NCBI GenBank assembly: GCA_002050235.1
Contig: MWST01000011.1
Span: 1 to 64,000, forward strand
DNA: 64,000 bases
Direction of reading: 5' to 3'
Origin: Polyangiaceae bacterium UTPRO1
GTDB lineage: Bacteria; Desulfobacterota; Binatia; UTPRO1
This document shows, piece by piece, positions 40,880 to 53,549 of this stretch. The notes under the pieces were generated by a model, which did not search any database, was not told the origin of the DNA, and was given only the letters and a program-made list of their open reading frames with translations. How positions within the stretch are numbered: position 1 is the first letter of the stretch; the number at the start of each line of letters is the position of its first letter. The translations under genes and the position numbers were made by a program.

Positions 40880-41884
40880 GTGAGCCGCTTCCTGCCTCTG
40901 GCCGTCGCTGTACTGGCGCTCTGGGTGCCCCGCTCGGTCGCCGCTGCCGATCAGATCGAGCTCAAGAACGGCGATCGTCTCACCGGTACCGTCGTCAAGT
41001 ACACTGGAGAGACCCTAGTCTTTACGACTCCCTATGCGAAGGAGATTCCGATTGCCTGGGCCGAGGTCAAGGCGCTCACGACCGATTCGCCGTACTGGGT
41101 CAAGCTGGCCACCGGCGAGTATGTATCGGGCCGCTTCGTAGCGCGCGGCGACGGCGTCCACCTCGAATCCGAGAAGGTCGAAAGTCCGGCGCCGGTGGCG
41201 CTCGCGGACGTGCTCACCATCGGTATACCGCCGGGTGCCCGTTGGAGCGCCGACGTCAAGGCCTCGGTGAACGGCTCGCAGGGTAACACCGAGACCTTCG
41301 CACTCGGTGTCGCCGCCGAGGTGGTGCGCGAGACCGACGACGACCGCCTGCGCCTCGGCGGGACGGTCGCTCGGGCATCCCAGGACAGCAAGGACACCGT
41401 CAAGTCGACGCGCGGCTACGGGTACTACGACTACCACCTCGGCGAGCATTGGGATCTGGGGGGGCTCGTCACGCTCGAGTACGACCACTTCAAGGACATC
41501 GATCTGCGCACCGTAGTGGGCGGCGGCCCGGGTTATCGCTTCATCGACACCAAGGCCATGTTGTTCAAGGTGCGTGCCGGCCTGGCGTACGTGAACGAGA
41601 ACTTCCGCGAGGCCGAGGATCGCGACTACGTGACCGCCGTCGTCGGCGACGAGTTCCGCTGGAAGATCTCGGAAACCCAGTCGTTCTACCAGCTCCTCGA
41701 CGTGTACCCGAGCTTCGAGAACGGGAAGGATGTGTTCCTGCACGCCGAGGTGGGATTGCGCCAGGCGCTCATGTCCCGGTTGTTCGTGGAGCTCTCGCTC
41801 ATCGACGATTTCGACAACGAACCGGCCGCCGGTCGCAAGAAGAACGACGTCCAGTACCTGGTATCGCTCGGCTACAAGCTCTAG
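40880..41884 (+). CDS. DUF481 outer-membrane beta-barrel protein
   Basis: 334 residues from a GTG with GAGGAA upstream. Signal peptide (FLPLAVAVLALWVPRSVAAA), an Sm-like N-terminal segment (DQIELKNGDRLTGTVVKYTG, EIPIAWAEVKAL), then a DUF481 barrel (VKASVNGSQGNTETFALGVA, YGYYDYHLGEHWDLGGLVTL, SLGYKL at the end). This is the YdiY-like salt-induced outer-membrane family. The TAG stop lies inside the CTAG target duplication of the IS5 element, so insertion did not change the protein. Confidence 0.88.
   Translation: MSRFLPLAVAVLALWVPRSVAAADQIELKNGDRLTGTVVKYTGETLVFTTPYAKEIPIAWAEVKALTTDSPYWVKLATGEYVSGRFVARGDGVHLESEKVESPAPVALADVLTIGIPPGARWSADVKASVNGSQGNTETFALGVAAEVVRETDDDRLRLGGTVARASQDSKDTVKSTRGYGYYDYHLGEHWDLGGLVTLEYDHFKDIDLRTVVGGGPGYRFIDTKAMLFKVRAGLAYVNENFREAEDRDYVTAVVGDEFRWKISETQSFYQLLDVYPSFENGKDVFLHAEVGLRQALMSRLFVELSLIDDFDNEPAAGRKKNDVQYLVSLGYKL
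41881..41884. repeat. Target-site duplication, left copy
   Basis: CTAG immediately before the left IS end, repeated at 43048-43051. Four-base CTAR/YTAR targets are usual for IS5-group elements. Confidence 0.85.
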
Positions 41885-43047
41885 GGAAGCTCTGCAAAAG
41901 TGAGCATGACGGTGCGTTCGGTTGGGGAGAGCATAGGCGGACGACTCAGCAGCGGTAGTAGTGGGTCGCGCGGGAGCACTGCGATCGCGCAGCCGTGGCG
42001 TCTGGGCGCGTCGCAGCGCGCATCACGCTGGCCTCGGCAGCAGATGTTTGCGCATCAGGTACAGGTTGGCGAGGGCGAAGGCGGCAAAGGCGCGGACTTC
42101 GTTCTTCGCGAGGCCGCGGTAACGGACCTTCGTGAAGCGCCAGAGTCGCTTCACGACGTGGAAGGCGTGTTCGCCCCGCGCGCGGATGCGCGACCGAGCG
42201 CGGTTGATGGCGCGCCACCGCTGCGAGATCGGCGCGGCTGGTCGGCCGCGGCGATTGACCCGGTAGCGTACGCCGGCCGCTTCGAACTCGGCTTGATGCG
42301 CCCGGCTCCAGTACGCCCGATCTCCGTACAGCACGCGCTCGTCCCCGTGGAGCAGTTCGGGCAGCTGCGTGATGTCCGCGGTCGCTGCATCGGTGGTCGT
42401 GAGGCTGTGCACGACGCCGCGCCGATCCGTGCCGACGTGCAGCTTCATCCCGAAGTGCCACGCGTTGCCTTTGCGCGTCTGCTTCATTTCGGGATCGCGG
42501 GTCTGGGTCGCATTCTTGGTCGAGCTCGGCGCTGCAATGATCGTCGCGTCCACGATCGTCCCGGCCTTCAACAGCAGCCGCTTCTCGGTGAGCAGCGCCT
42601 TGACCGCCGCAAAGATCGCCGCGGTCAGCCGGTGCGTTTCCAACAGTCGGCGAAACCGCAGGATCGTCGATTCGTCCGGCACCGCATCGACGCCCAACTC
42701 CACATGGGCGAAGCGCCGCATCGCTTCGCTGTCGTAGAGCGCATCTTCGGCCTGCGGATCGGCGAGATCGAACCACTGCTGCAAAAAGTAGATGCGCAGC
42801 ATCGTCTCCAGCTCCATCGGCGGCCGGCCGTTGCCTCGCTTCGGATAGTGCGGGGCGATCAGGGCCACCAAGCGCGTCCACGGAATGACGGCATCCATCT
42901 CGGCCAGAAACCGCTCGCGCCGGGTGACCTTCCCCTTCTGCGCCCAGGCCATCGCCGCGAACGTCGGTTGCTCACCCATCACCACACCCCCTCACACGTC
43001 GATCGCACTTCGCTCTACCTCACTCGATCGGCTTTTGCAGAGCTTCC
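41885..43047 (-). mobile_element. Complete IS5-family insertion sequence (1163 bp)
   Basis: The ends are 16-bp perfect inverted repeats, GGAAGCTCTGCAAAAG at the left and its complement at the right end (43032-43047), flanked by CTAG duplications. The outer bases resemble those of IS5 itself (GGAAGGTGCG...). A single transposase gene fills most of the element. Intact ends, target duplication and open reading frame indicate a fairly recent, possibly active insertion. Confidence 0.95.
42023..42979 (-). CDS. IS5-family transposase
   Basis: 318 residues. N-terminal DNA-binding domain (RGNGRPPMELETMLRIYFLQ, ALYDSEAMRRFAHVEL) and DDE catalytic domain: first Asp in TIVDATIIAAPSSTKN, second in VLYGDRAYWSRAH, Glu in RARGEHAFHVVKRLWRF with YRGLAKNEVRAFAAFALANL. 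The length and motifs are those of the IS5 group. The ATG at 42979 with GAGGGGG upstream is chosen over the two GTG codons before it. Confidence 0.95.
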   Translation of the reverse strand: MGEQPTFAAMAWAQKGKVTRRERFLAEMDAVIPWTRLVALIAPHYPKRGNGRPPMELETMLRIYFLQQWFDLADPQAEDALYDSEAMRRFAHVELGVDAVPDESTILRFRRLLETHRLTAAIFAAVKALLTEKRLLLKAGTIVDATIIAAPSSTKNATQTRDPEMKQTRKGNAWHFGMKLHVGTDRRGVVHSLTTTDAATADITQLPELLHGDERVLYGDRAYWSRAHQAEFEAAGVRYRVNRRGRPAAPISQRWRAINRARSRIRARGEHAFHVVKRLWRFTKVRYRGLAKNEVRAFAAFALANLYLMRKHLLPRPA

Positions 43048-43051
43048 CTAG
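43048..43051. repeat. Target-site duplication, right copy
   Basis: CTAG following the right IS end, identical to 41881-41884. Confidence 0.85.
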
Positions 43052-43082
43052 CGGGCTGCGGCGGCGCGGATTCCTGGCACGC

Positions 43083-43814
43083 CTAGTTGGGCCGGATCGC
43101 GGCGAGGTCGGGCGGGCAGCTCTTGCCTGGTTGGCCCGGGCACGAACGTATGGCGAGACTGGCGTCGATCTCGGCGGGATCGGCTTTGAGCTTCGCGAGT
43201 GCCGCCTCGGCCTTGGCGATCTTGTCGGCGCGGCCGCTTGCCTTCGCGAGCTCACGGGCCTGGGAGGCTAGGGCGACGGCGTCGGCGCGGCTGCCGCGGG
43301 CGGCGTAGATCTCCGCGAGAGTCAAGCGCGCGCTGATGCAGCTCGGATCCTCACGCAGCACGCGTTCGAGGATGTCTTCGCCTTTGGCGGCATCGCCGCC
43401 GAGAAGTGTCGGCAAGCGCACGAGCAGTACGCCCTTGGACGAGAGAGCGTCGAGATGGTTGGGGTCGAGCTCCAGGGTTCGATCGAGCTCCCGCATCATT
43501 TTACGAAAGCCGAAGAGGGAAGTGATTTTCTCGCCGTCGATGCGCAGCATCTCGCCGAGATTGCAGAAGACGGCGAAGTGCGCGGCAGCGCTCTGCGCAT
43601 CGAGCGTAACCGCCTCTTCGCCCAGCGCTTGGCCGCGCTCGAAATGGGCGACGCGCTGATCGCGCGCTGGTGCCATCTGACCGAGCTCGCATTCCCGCAG
43701 TGCGGAGTCGGCGAGATCGGTGGCGGAGGCTGCGCGCGCGTGCCCTACGGCAGCGGGGAGGAGGAAGCCGAGGGCCATAACGCCAGCGCCGAAGAGCGCG
43801 AACGACGTACGCAT
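43083..43814 (-). CDS. Secreted TPR-repeat protein
   Basis: 243 residues. Signal peptide (TSFALFGAGVMALGFLLPAA, ending near GHARA), then helical repeats of TPR type: GQALGEEAVTLDAQSAAAHF, ELDRTLELDPNHLDALSSKG, DILERVLREDPSCISARLTL and AEIYAARGSRADAVALASQA. Two Cys residues (RSCPGQPGKSC) close the chain. It is a scaffold or assembly factor in the periplasm, partner unknown. It follows the PAP2 gene on the same strand with a 19-base gap. Confidence 0.82.
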   Translation of the reverse strand: MRTSFALFGAGVMALGFLLPAAVGHARAASATDLADSALRECELGQMAPARDQRVAHFERGQALGEEAVTLDAQSAAAHFAVFCNLGEMLRIDGEKITSLFGFRKMMRELDRTLELDPNHLDALSSKGVLLVRLPTLLGGDAAKGEDILERVLREDPSCISARLTLAEIYAARGSRADAVALASQARELAKASGRADKIAKAEAALAKLKADPAEIDASLAIRSCPGQPGKSCPPDLAAIRPN

Positions 43815-43833
43815 CGTGGATCCTCTGCGCGTA

Positions 43834-45306
43834 TCAGTGTGCGGGAGGTACCACAAGCCGCGATCGGACCTGGCCGCGAGTGACGCCCGCTCGCTCGCCC
43901 GGAGCTGCGAACGCCACGCGCCGGAGCGGAGCCGGAGTCCGGTGCGGTACGGCCGGCCTGACACACGGCGCGGCGGCAGCTCCGGGCTCGGCAGCGGCGC
44001 TGGTCGCGTCGTCGACGGCCTCCGCGCTGCGGGGTAGCACAGCATGCGCGTACGTCCGAGCGTGCCCGTCCGCGCCGGGTCCTGATGCGCTCGAGGATGC
44101 GAGCGCCGGTCGCTCGACGACGAGCCTGGCCGAGTGCAGTGCGAGGGCAGACGGGAGGCAGCCGGGCGGCGCCTGCAGCGTCACGCGGTTGGTTCCCCGT
44201 TTGAGCGCCAGGGCGGGTGCGTCCACGGAGTACCAATGCGGGCCGCAGCGGAGCGCGAGGTCGACGCTGCGGCCGCCGTTTGCGGAAAGCCGGAGCGTGC
44301 GGCAAGGGCCGCGCGTCTCGTCGCAGCTCGCCGCCGCCACGATCTCGAGATCGTCCGGAATGGCCGCTGGGCTCCGCAGGGTCACGCTCCACGTCGCCGG
44401 CGCCTCGGCGAGGGGGCCGGCGGCGGACGCGACGTCCCGAGCCGGATCCCAGAACGCGACCACCGTGCGCGGCCGGTTGATCGCCGACGGCAAGACCAGA
44501 CGCGCCGACGGCACGTACAGGAAGAAGGCATAGGCGACGGCGCCGGCAACGGCGATCGACAGGCCGCGACGGGGCGTCGACCACCAGCGCTCCGCGGCGG
44601 CCATCCAGCCGATCGCAAGGAGGATCGAGGGCGCGAGATCGCTCGGCCAATGACTTCCGTGGAGGACGCGCGCGATCGACTGGGCGGCGACTGCGAGCAC
44701 GACGGCGGTACGCGCGCCGTGCCGCCAGCCGCGCGGCAGCGCGGCGGCAAGCTGCCACGCAGCGACGGCGGCGAGTGCCGTGTTCATCACATGTCCGCTC
44801 GGGAGGCTGTTGCCGGTGGTGAGGTCGGGAAGCGAGGACGGTCGCAGGCGTTCGACAGCCGTCTTCAGGAGCTCGCCGGCGAAGGCGCCGCAGAGGACGC
44901 ACAGGCCGAGGGGGCCGACGTCGCGGGTACAGCGCGGCTCGCTCGCGACGGCGCCGCACACGACTGCGGCGATGACTCCACGCGCACCCATGTCGAGTGC
45001 GGCGGCGATTCGATGCAGCGTGGTCGGCGACCAGGCCTGGAGATGGGCGGCGACCAGGAGATCGAGGCCGAGGCTCGGCGGGCTCGTCGCGACCACGATG
45101 GTCGCGGTAGCGGCGGCGAGCCAGACGAGAGGTGCGCCTCCGACCGGACTCGAAGCCGCAAGCTCGCGCACGCGAACCGGAAAGCAATACCGGCGCCACG
45201 AAAGACCGAGGCCGGCCGCATGTCGACGCCGCTCGATCCTGCAAAGTCCGGCGATAGCCGCCGTCGACCGTGCAAGCGGCTGCAGGCCGACGCACTGGAT
45301 CCGCAT
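43834..45306 (-). CDS. PAP2-superfamily membrane phosphatase
   Basis: 490 residues. The three phosphatase motifs are LLKTAVERLRPSS (KxxxxxxRP), NSLPSGHVMNTALA (PSGH) and SIARVLHGSHWPSDLAPS (RxxxxxHxxxD). About six transmembrane segments surround them (LLAIGWMAAAE, AVAGAVAYAFFLYVPSARLV). After about residue 275 a soluble beta-rich domain follows (CRTLRLSANGGRSVDLALRC, LALKRGTNRVTLQAPPG). The last 100 residues are Ala/Arg-rich and low in complexity. It likely dephosphorylates polyprenyl or phosphatidate lipids. Confidence 0.8.
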   Translation of the reverse strand: MRIQCVGLQPLARSTAAIAGLCRIERRRHAAGLGLSWRRYCFPVRVRELAASSPVGGAPLVWLAAATATIVVATSPPSLGLDLLVAAHLQAWSPTTLHRIAAALDMGARGVIAAVVCGAVASEPRCTRDVGPLGLCVLCGAFAGELLKTAVERLRPSSLPDLTTGNSLPSGHVMNTALAAVAAWQLAAALPRGWRHGARTAVVLAVAAQSIARVLHGSHWPSDLAPSILLAIGWMAAAERWWSTPRRGLSIAVAGAVAYAFFLYVPSARLVLPSAINRPRTVVAFWDPARDVASAAGPLAEAPATWSVTLRSPAAIPDDLEIVAAASCDETRGPCRTLRLSANGGRSVDLALRCGPHWYSVDAPALALKRGTNRVTLQAPPGCLPSALALHSARLVVERPALASSSASGPGADGHARTYAHAVLPRSAEAVDDATSAAAEPGAAAAPCVRPAVPHRTPAPLRRVAFAAPGERAGVTRGQVRSRLVVPPAH

Positions 45307-45353
45307 CGCGTCGCCGATGGACGATCGATTCCCGCGTGTGTAGAAGCGTCGCC

Positions 45354-46070
45354 ATGCGAATGGGGGTGGCGGTGGTCTTCGCGGTAGTGGGCGTAGGATC
45401 CATAGCGGCGCCGGCTTGCGGCGGTGAGCGGGCGTTCGCGAGCTGCAGCGTCGGCACCAGCGAGCGTCTCGCGTTCATCGAGGATCGGCTGGAAGCGCGC
45501 CGTCCCTACGCCAGCTACTGGTGGATGGGATGGACCGGTTTCTACGGTCTCGGCGCTGCAGTCCAGGCCGGGCGGGCAGCTGCCGAGGACGACGACAGCA
45601 AGCAGGCGGACTTCGTGGTGAGCGCCGTGAAGGCGTCGTTCGGGGTCGCTCGTCTCCTGGTCTGGCCGCCGTCCGCCAAAGCCGGCGCGGCCGCCATGCG
45701 CGTCGTGGATCCGCGCGACGAGTCGGCGTGCCGCGAGCGCCTGCGGATCGGCGAGGAGCTGCTGCGCCGCAATGCTCGCGAGAGCGCGGCGCGCTGGGAT
45801 TGGAAACGCCACGCCGCCAATGTCGGCATCAATGTCGCCGGCGGGCTGATCGTCGCCGAGGGGTGGGATGATCCGAGCCGCGGCTGGCGCTCGGCCGGGA
45901 TCGGCATCGCCGTCGGCGAAGCCTTCACGTTGTCGCACCCATGGAAGGCCCCCGCCGACCTGGTCGAGTACGAAGATCGCTTCGGAGAGGTTGCGGCGCC
46001 GGCGCCGACCGACGTGAGCTTCGAGCTCGCACCGCAGCTCGGCGGCGTCGCTCTCGCCGTGCGGTTCTGA
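45354..46070 (+). CDS. Hypothetical exported protein
   Basis: 238 residues. N-terminal signal (MGVAVVFAVVGVGSIAAPAC), then RAFASCSVGTSERLAFIEDR, LEARRPYASYWWMGWTGFYG and, further on, RWDWKRHAANVGINVAGGLI. Two moderately hydrophobic helices lie in the middle, and the end is beta-like (VSFELAPQLGGVALAVRF). No family was recognised. It is divergent from the PAP2 gene; the ATG at 45354 is the best start for the signal peptide. Confidence 0.65.
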   Translation: MRMGVAVVFAVVGVGSIAAPACGGERAFASCSVGTSERLAFIEDRLEARRPYASYWWMGWTGFYGLGAAVQAGRAAAEDDDSKQADFVVSAVKASFGVARLLVWPPSAKAGAAAMRVVDPRDESACRERLRIGEELLRRNARESAARWDWKRHAANVGINVAGGLIVAEGWDDPSRGWRSAGIGIAVGEAFTLSHPWKAPADLVEYEDRFGEVAAPAPTDVSFELAPQLGGVALAVRF

Positions 46071-46097
46071 GCGCGGCGCCGGCCCCGCATCCAGCGG

Positions 46098-47063
46098 CTA
46101 GAGTGCTAGCGCCCGGCGGGCGGCGGCCGTCGGCGACATCTCGCCTGCGGCGACGGCGGCCTCCAGCTCGCCGAGCAGCGCCCGCACCTCGGGGCGCGCG
46201 AGGAAGCGCGCCTTGATCCCCTCGTCGACGACGTCCCAGAACCAGCCGCGCTGCTGTTCGCGCCGCTTCGCTGCGAGCTCGCCCGTCGCGGTGAGCCGGG
46301 CGCGGTGATCCTGGATGATGGCCCAGATGCCGTCCATGCCGCGCCTCTCGACGGCGCTCACCGTGACCACGGGCGGCGTCCAGGTCGGAGTCGTGTGGCG
46401 GAAGAGCTTCATGGCGGCGAGGTAGTGCGCAGCGGCCTGCTTAGCGCGAGCCAGGTTGTCGCCGTCGGCCTTGTTTATCGCCAGCGCGTCGGCAATCTCG
46501 ATGATGCCCTTCTTGATGCCCTGCAGCTCGTCACCGGCTCCGGCGAGCATCAACACGAGGAAGAAATCGACCATGTCGTTGACGGCGATTTCGCTCTGTC
46601 CGACGCCGACGGTCTCGACGATCACGACGTCGTAGCCGGCGGCTTCGCAGATGAGCATCGCCTCGCGCGTGTGCCTGGCGACGCCGCCGAGAGCGCCGCC
46701 CGACGGGCTCGGACGGATGAAGGCCGCAGGTGCGGCGGCGAGCTGCGCCATGCGGGTCTTGTCACCGAGGATGCTGCCGCCGGTGCGGGCGCTCGACGGG
46801 TCGATCGCCAGGACTGCGAGGCGCTTCCCTTGCTGGATCAGATAGAGGCCGAAAGCCTCGATGAAGGTGCTCTTGCCGACGCCGGGAACCCCGGTGATTC
46901 CCACCCGGATCGCCGTTCCGGTTCGCGGCAGCAACCGTTCGAGGAGCAGCTGCGCGGCATCCTGGTGATCGGCGCGAGTGCTCTCGATCAGCGTGATCGC
47001 CTTCGCGAGCATGCGGCGATTGCCGGTGAGCACGCCGTCGACGAGCGGTGCGATGTCGGTCAT
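46098..47063 (-). CDS. meaB: MeaB/ArgK-family GTPase
   Basis: 321 residues. The P-loop GVPGVGKST is at 58-66, and LAIDPSSARTGGSILGDKTR and DVVIVETVGVGQSEIAVNDM (G3-type) follow. FFLVLMLAGAGDELQGIKKG and ALAINKADGDN (NKAD, G4) complete the G-domain, with a C-terminal helical dimerisation region. MeaB proteins protect and reload B12 in methylmalonyl-CoA or related acyl-CoA mutases. No mutase subunit is in the window. Its start overlaps the stop of the GT39 gene by ATGA, an unusual pairing. Confidence 0.94.
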   Translation of the reverse strand: MTDIAPLVDGVLTGNRRMLAKAITLIESTRADHQDAAQLLLERLLPRTGTAIRVGITGVPGVGKSTFIEAFGLYLIQQGKRLAVLAIDPSSARTGGSILGDKTRMAQLAAAPAAFIRPSPSGGALGGVARHTREAMLICEAAGYDVVIVETVGVGQSEIAVNDMVDFFLVLMLAGAGDELQGIKKGIIEIADALAINKADGDNLARAKQAAAHYLAAMKLFRHTTPTWTPPVVTVSAVERRGMDGIWAIIQDHRARLTATGELAAKRREQQRGWFWDVVDEGIKARFLARPEVRALLGELEAAVAAGEMSPTAAARRALAL

Positions 47064-48538
47064 CGGATAGCGTCCGGACTGGGCGCCGACGAGCGCGGCC
47101 TGAGGCAGAGAATGCGGATGCCGCGGACATCGATGCCGGGGCAGCTTTCGTAGGCGCGGACGAGCGCGGCTTGCAACTCGCCGTCGGGGTCGGTGAGCCA
47201 GGCGCGTCCGACGAGGAAGAAGGCGCGCGGGCGATTGCGGAACGGAAACGCCGCGACTGTCTCCGGGAGGTGCGCCCTGTCGACGAGTCCGCGCTGTTCC
47301 GGGTAGCGCCGGAACTTCCGGTTCGGCCAGGTGAAGCGCGCGAGCACCTCCATCTCGTCGGAGGTGACGAGGATCTCCTCGTCCGCCGGGACGTTGGCGT
47401 CGAGCCAGGCGCCGGCGGCGCGGAGATCTTCGCGGCCGTGGGCCGTGTCTTCGAGGTGCAGATAGGTCGCCGAGCCCATGACGACCAGCAGAGCCACGGT
47501 CGCGATTCCCCGCCAGCTCCGGTCGAGGACCATGCCGGCGCCGGTCACGATCACGACCGGCACCACCGCGGCGGCGCAATACCGCGGATGTATACCGACG
47601 CCGGCGGCAAGCCGGTAGGCAAAGGGCGCCAGCACTGCCGCTGCGAAGCTCGCGAGCAGCAGGACCTGGCCTTCACGAGTTGTCGTCCGGAACCCCGCAA
47701 CGGCGACGATCACGACCGCCGGCAGTGTAGCGAGGGCGATCGGGAGGTACGGAAGGGCGGCGCGCGAGCCGCCGAGGGCGTGCAGGGTCTCCGAGGTCGG
47801 CATCAAGGTGTAGCCGGAAAGCAACGACCAGACGATGCCCGGTACCGCCGTGATGCCGAAGGCGTAGCGGGCCCCGAATATGCCCGAGGCGCGGCCGGCT
47901 GCGGTGAGCACGGCCGCCGCGTTCAGAGCGCCGGCGACGAGGCCGGCGGGAAGCCAGGCGCGGAGCGGCTGCGGGCGCAGCAGCAACAGGGCCAGGCCGG
48001 TGCCGGCGAGGAAGAAGATGGCGTAGTAGTGGGTGGCGACCATCAGGAAGGTGGCCAGCACCCACCAGAACCCGAGATGTGAGGACCGACCGGCGAGGAA
48101 ACGGGCGAGGAGCAGCAGGTTGACGGCGGCGAGCGCGGCGAGGAGGGCGTACGGTCGCGCGTCCTGCGCGTGCTGGATCAGGAACGGCGACAGGGCTGCG
48201 ACCCAGGCGGTCATGCGGGCCGCGCGCGAGCCGGCGACGAGGCGGGCTGTGGCGGCTGCTAGCGGGATGCAGGCGAGCGACGCGAGCAGTCCGGGGATGC
48301 GCAGCGACCACGTCGACCAGCCGCCGACCGCAGTCCACGCTTTCGCGAGCGCGTAGTAGAGAGGGGCCTGGTTGTCGCGCATCGCGGCGCCGACGAAGTC
48401 GCCCCAGGGCACGCGCAGCAGCTCGAACGTGTACATCTCGTCGAACCAGAAGGGCGCTGCGCCGAGGTTCACGAGTCGCAGCGCCAACCCCGCCACGACG
48501 GCAGCAATGACCCAAGGATCACGTCGGCGGGTTCCCAC
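47060..48538 (-). CDS. GT39-type membrane glycosyltransferase
   Basis: 492 residues with about eleven transmembrane helices. The acidic loop after the first helix, NLGAAPFWFDEMYTFELLRV, and RDNQAPLYYALAKAWTAVGG are the hallmark of ArnT/PMT-like (PF13231) enzymes that use polyprenyl-phosphate sugars. LIQHAQDARPYALLAALAAV is the second family block. A soluble C-terminal part (WLDANVPADEEILVTSDEME) lies outside the membrane. It starts at a GTG; acceptor unknown. Confidence 0.86.
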   Translation of the reverse strand: MGTRRRDPWVIAAVVAGLALRLVNLGAAPFWFDEMYTFELLRVPWGDFVGAAMRDNQAPLYYALAKAWTAVGGWSTWSLRIPGLLASLACIPLAAATARLVAGSRAARMTAWVAALSPFLIQHAQDARPYALLAALAAVNLLLLARFLAGRSSHLGFWWVLATFLMVATHYYAIFFLAGTGLALLLLRPQPLRAWLPAGLVAGALNAAAVLTAAGRASGIFGARYAFGITAVPGIVWSLLSGYTLMPTSETLHALGGSRAALPYLPIALATLPAVVIVAVAGFRTTTREGQVLLLASFAAAVLAPFAYRLAAGVGIHPRYCAAAVVPVVIVTGAGMVLDRSWRGIATVALLVVMGSATYLHLEDTAHGREDLRAAGAWLDANVPADEEILVTSDEMEVLARFTWPNRKFRRYPEQRGLVDRAHLPETVAAFPFRNRPRAFFLVGRAWLTDPDGELQAALVRAYESCPGIDVRGIRILCLRPRSSAPSPDAIR

Positions 48539-49028
48539 GCGTGCGCTTTACAATATGCGAGGAGCCGCCTGCCCGCTACGTGCGGAGTGGCCGCAGAGGC
48601 GATGGCGCTCGGCTCTGCCGGACCGCCGTCGATCGCTCGAGTCGGTCCGCGCTTGCCGTCCGGCGTCGGCCTCGCGCTCGCGGGGTTTTTTGCATCTGAG
48701 CCCGGGCGCGTTCATGCGCCGCCGCGCGGCCCCGCATGCATACCACCGTCGGTAGCGTCCGAGGCGTCGCAGCCGAGTCCGCGAGTCCCGCCGCCGCTGC
48801 GCCTCGATCGGCGCCCGCTCTCGCCCGAGCAAAAACGGTGTATGGGCCGTGCGCGTCCGCAAACCGTGCAAACTCGACCGATCGAAACGCCAGGAATCTA
48901 CACAGATTTCCGGAGACTCCGCTGGCATATGACTTGCTGCCTAGGCGGATCGGCTCGTATTCCCCGCGCAGCCATCGTGCAGCCGTCTCTCTACCTATTC
49001 GACGCCCGTTCTCTGGAAGGAGCTCCCC
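48539..49028. promoter_or_regulatory. Divergent intergenic region before the DUF4215 protein
   Basis: About 490 bases between the GT39 gene and the large secreted protein. It must contain both promoters. The A/T-richer patch around 48900-48960 (GGAATCTACACAGATTTCC contains an imperfect palindrome, GGAAnC...GATTTCC) is the best candidate control area. I could not match a known riboswitch. Confidence 0.35.
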
Positions 49029-52658
<3,630 letters not shown>

Positions 52659-53549
52659 CACGGGCTCGCGGGCCCCTCTCCGCGCGTGCGGAGAGGGGCC
52701 CGCGCCTGAGAGCGCGATCGTCGGTGATCTCGGCGGCCGGGTTCCACTGTGCGAGCCTCGTGCGGGATCGACGACGAAGCTGGCGCGTACTCGAGGAGCG
52801 CCGCCACGAGCCGCGGCTGGAGCGGATCCGCCGTCGTGATGATCGCTTCAGGATTACGGTACACGCAGCGGTGGCGCGAGGCCTCGGCGTGAAGGTCCAG
52901 GCGCGGAAGCGGTATCTGCGGCCGCATGCATCCGATGCGAGCAGCGTTATCCGGCCGGTGTCGAGCATGGTCTCCCCGCCGGTTGAAGGGTGCCGGACGC
53001 GCTGTAGGTCATTTCTCACGAGCATGACCCAGGGTTCCGAGACCGGGTGAGCTCACAGCACGATCGGGCTCGACCTGCACCCCCCGTACGCATGGGCACC
53101 CGCGTACGCCGGGTGGCGCAGCACGTGGAAGAGCATGCCGCGATGCGGACGGTGCTACACGCTCACGGCGACTTGGCAGTGTTCCTGCTTCGCGAGCACC
53201 CCGCGGTGCTGACTGGCGACACCGACCGAATGCTGGCCTTTCTTCGTAATGCCGGTGTCGAGGGCGACCCGGGCGGCCCAGGGGACGTGACGCTCCATCT
53301 GTGCGAGCGCCTAGTCGCGACCGACGCTTTGTACCGCGTCTCTGCGTCCCACGGGTCCTTCGCTGCGCAGCGGTGCACCGACTGATCCGCCTTTGCCGCT
53401 CCCGTGCGCGCCATGAGGTACAGTGTTGATTCCGGCACAGTAGCACTAGGGTCGAGCCCACGAGGGCGTAAAGCTCCCATTGCGCGGTCGGTGCTCTTCG
53501 CCCTCGAACCCTTCCGCTCGTGCGGTCGCCGCAGCCGGCTGCTAGGGCT
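52659..53549. other. Long intergenic region with no confident gene
   Basis: Between two convergent giant genes. It starts with the 17-bp hairpin listed separately. A plus-strand frame at 53047-53385 (112 codons, containing MRTVLHAHGDLAVFLLREHP) has mediocre codon character and no ribosome binding site; other frames are worse. The sequence may hold decayed coding material. I cannot assign a function. Confidence 0.4.
52667..52704. terminator. Perfect 17-bp hairpin after the DUF4215 gene
   Basis: Arms 52667-52683 and 52688-52704 (CGCGGGCCCCTCTCCGC and its exact complement) around the loop GCGT, nine bases after the stop codon. There is no T-tract on either side, so it may block 3' exonucleases or act as a T-less terminator in this GC-rich genome. 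Confidence 0.65.

Noticed and set aside
41946-42881. Second open frame inside the IS5 element
   Set aside because: It is an alternative frame of the transposase gene without DDE motifs; the real transposase frame has all catalytic residues.
53047-53385. 112-codon plus-strand ORF in the convergent gap
   Set aside because: No ribosome binding site, mixed codon use, no recognisable domain; kept only as a note within the intergenic entry.
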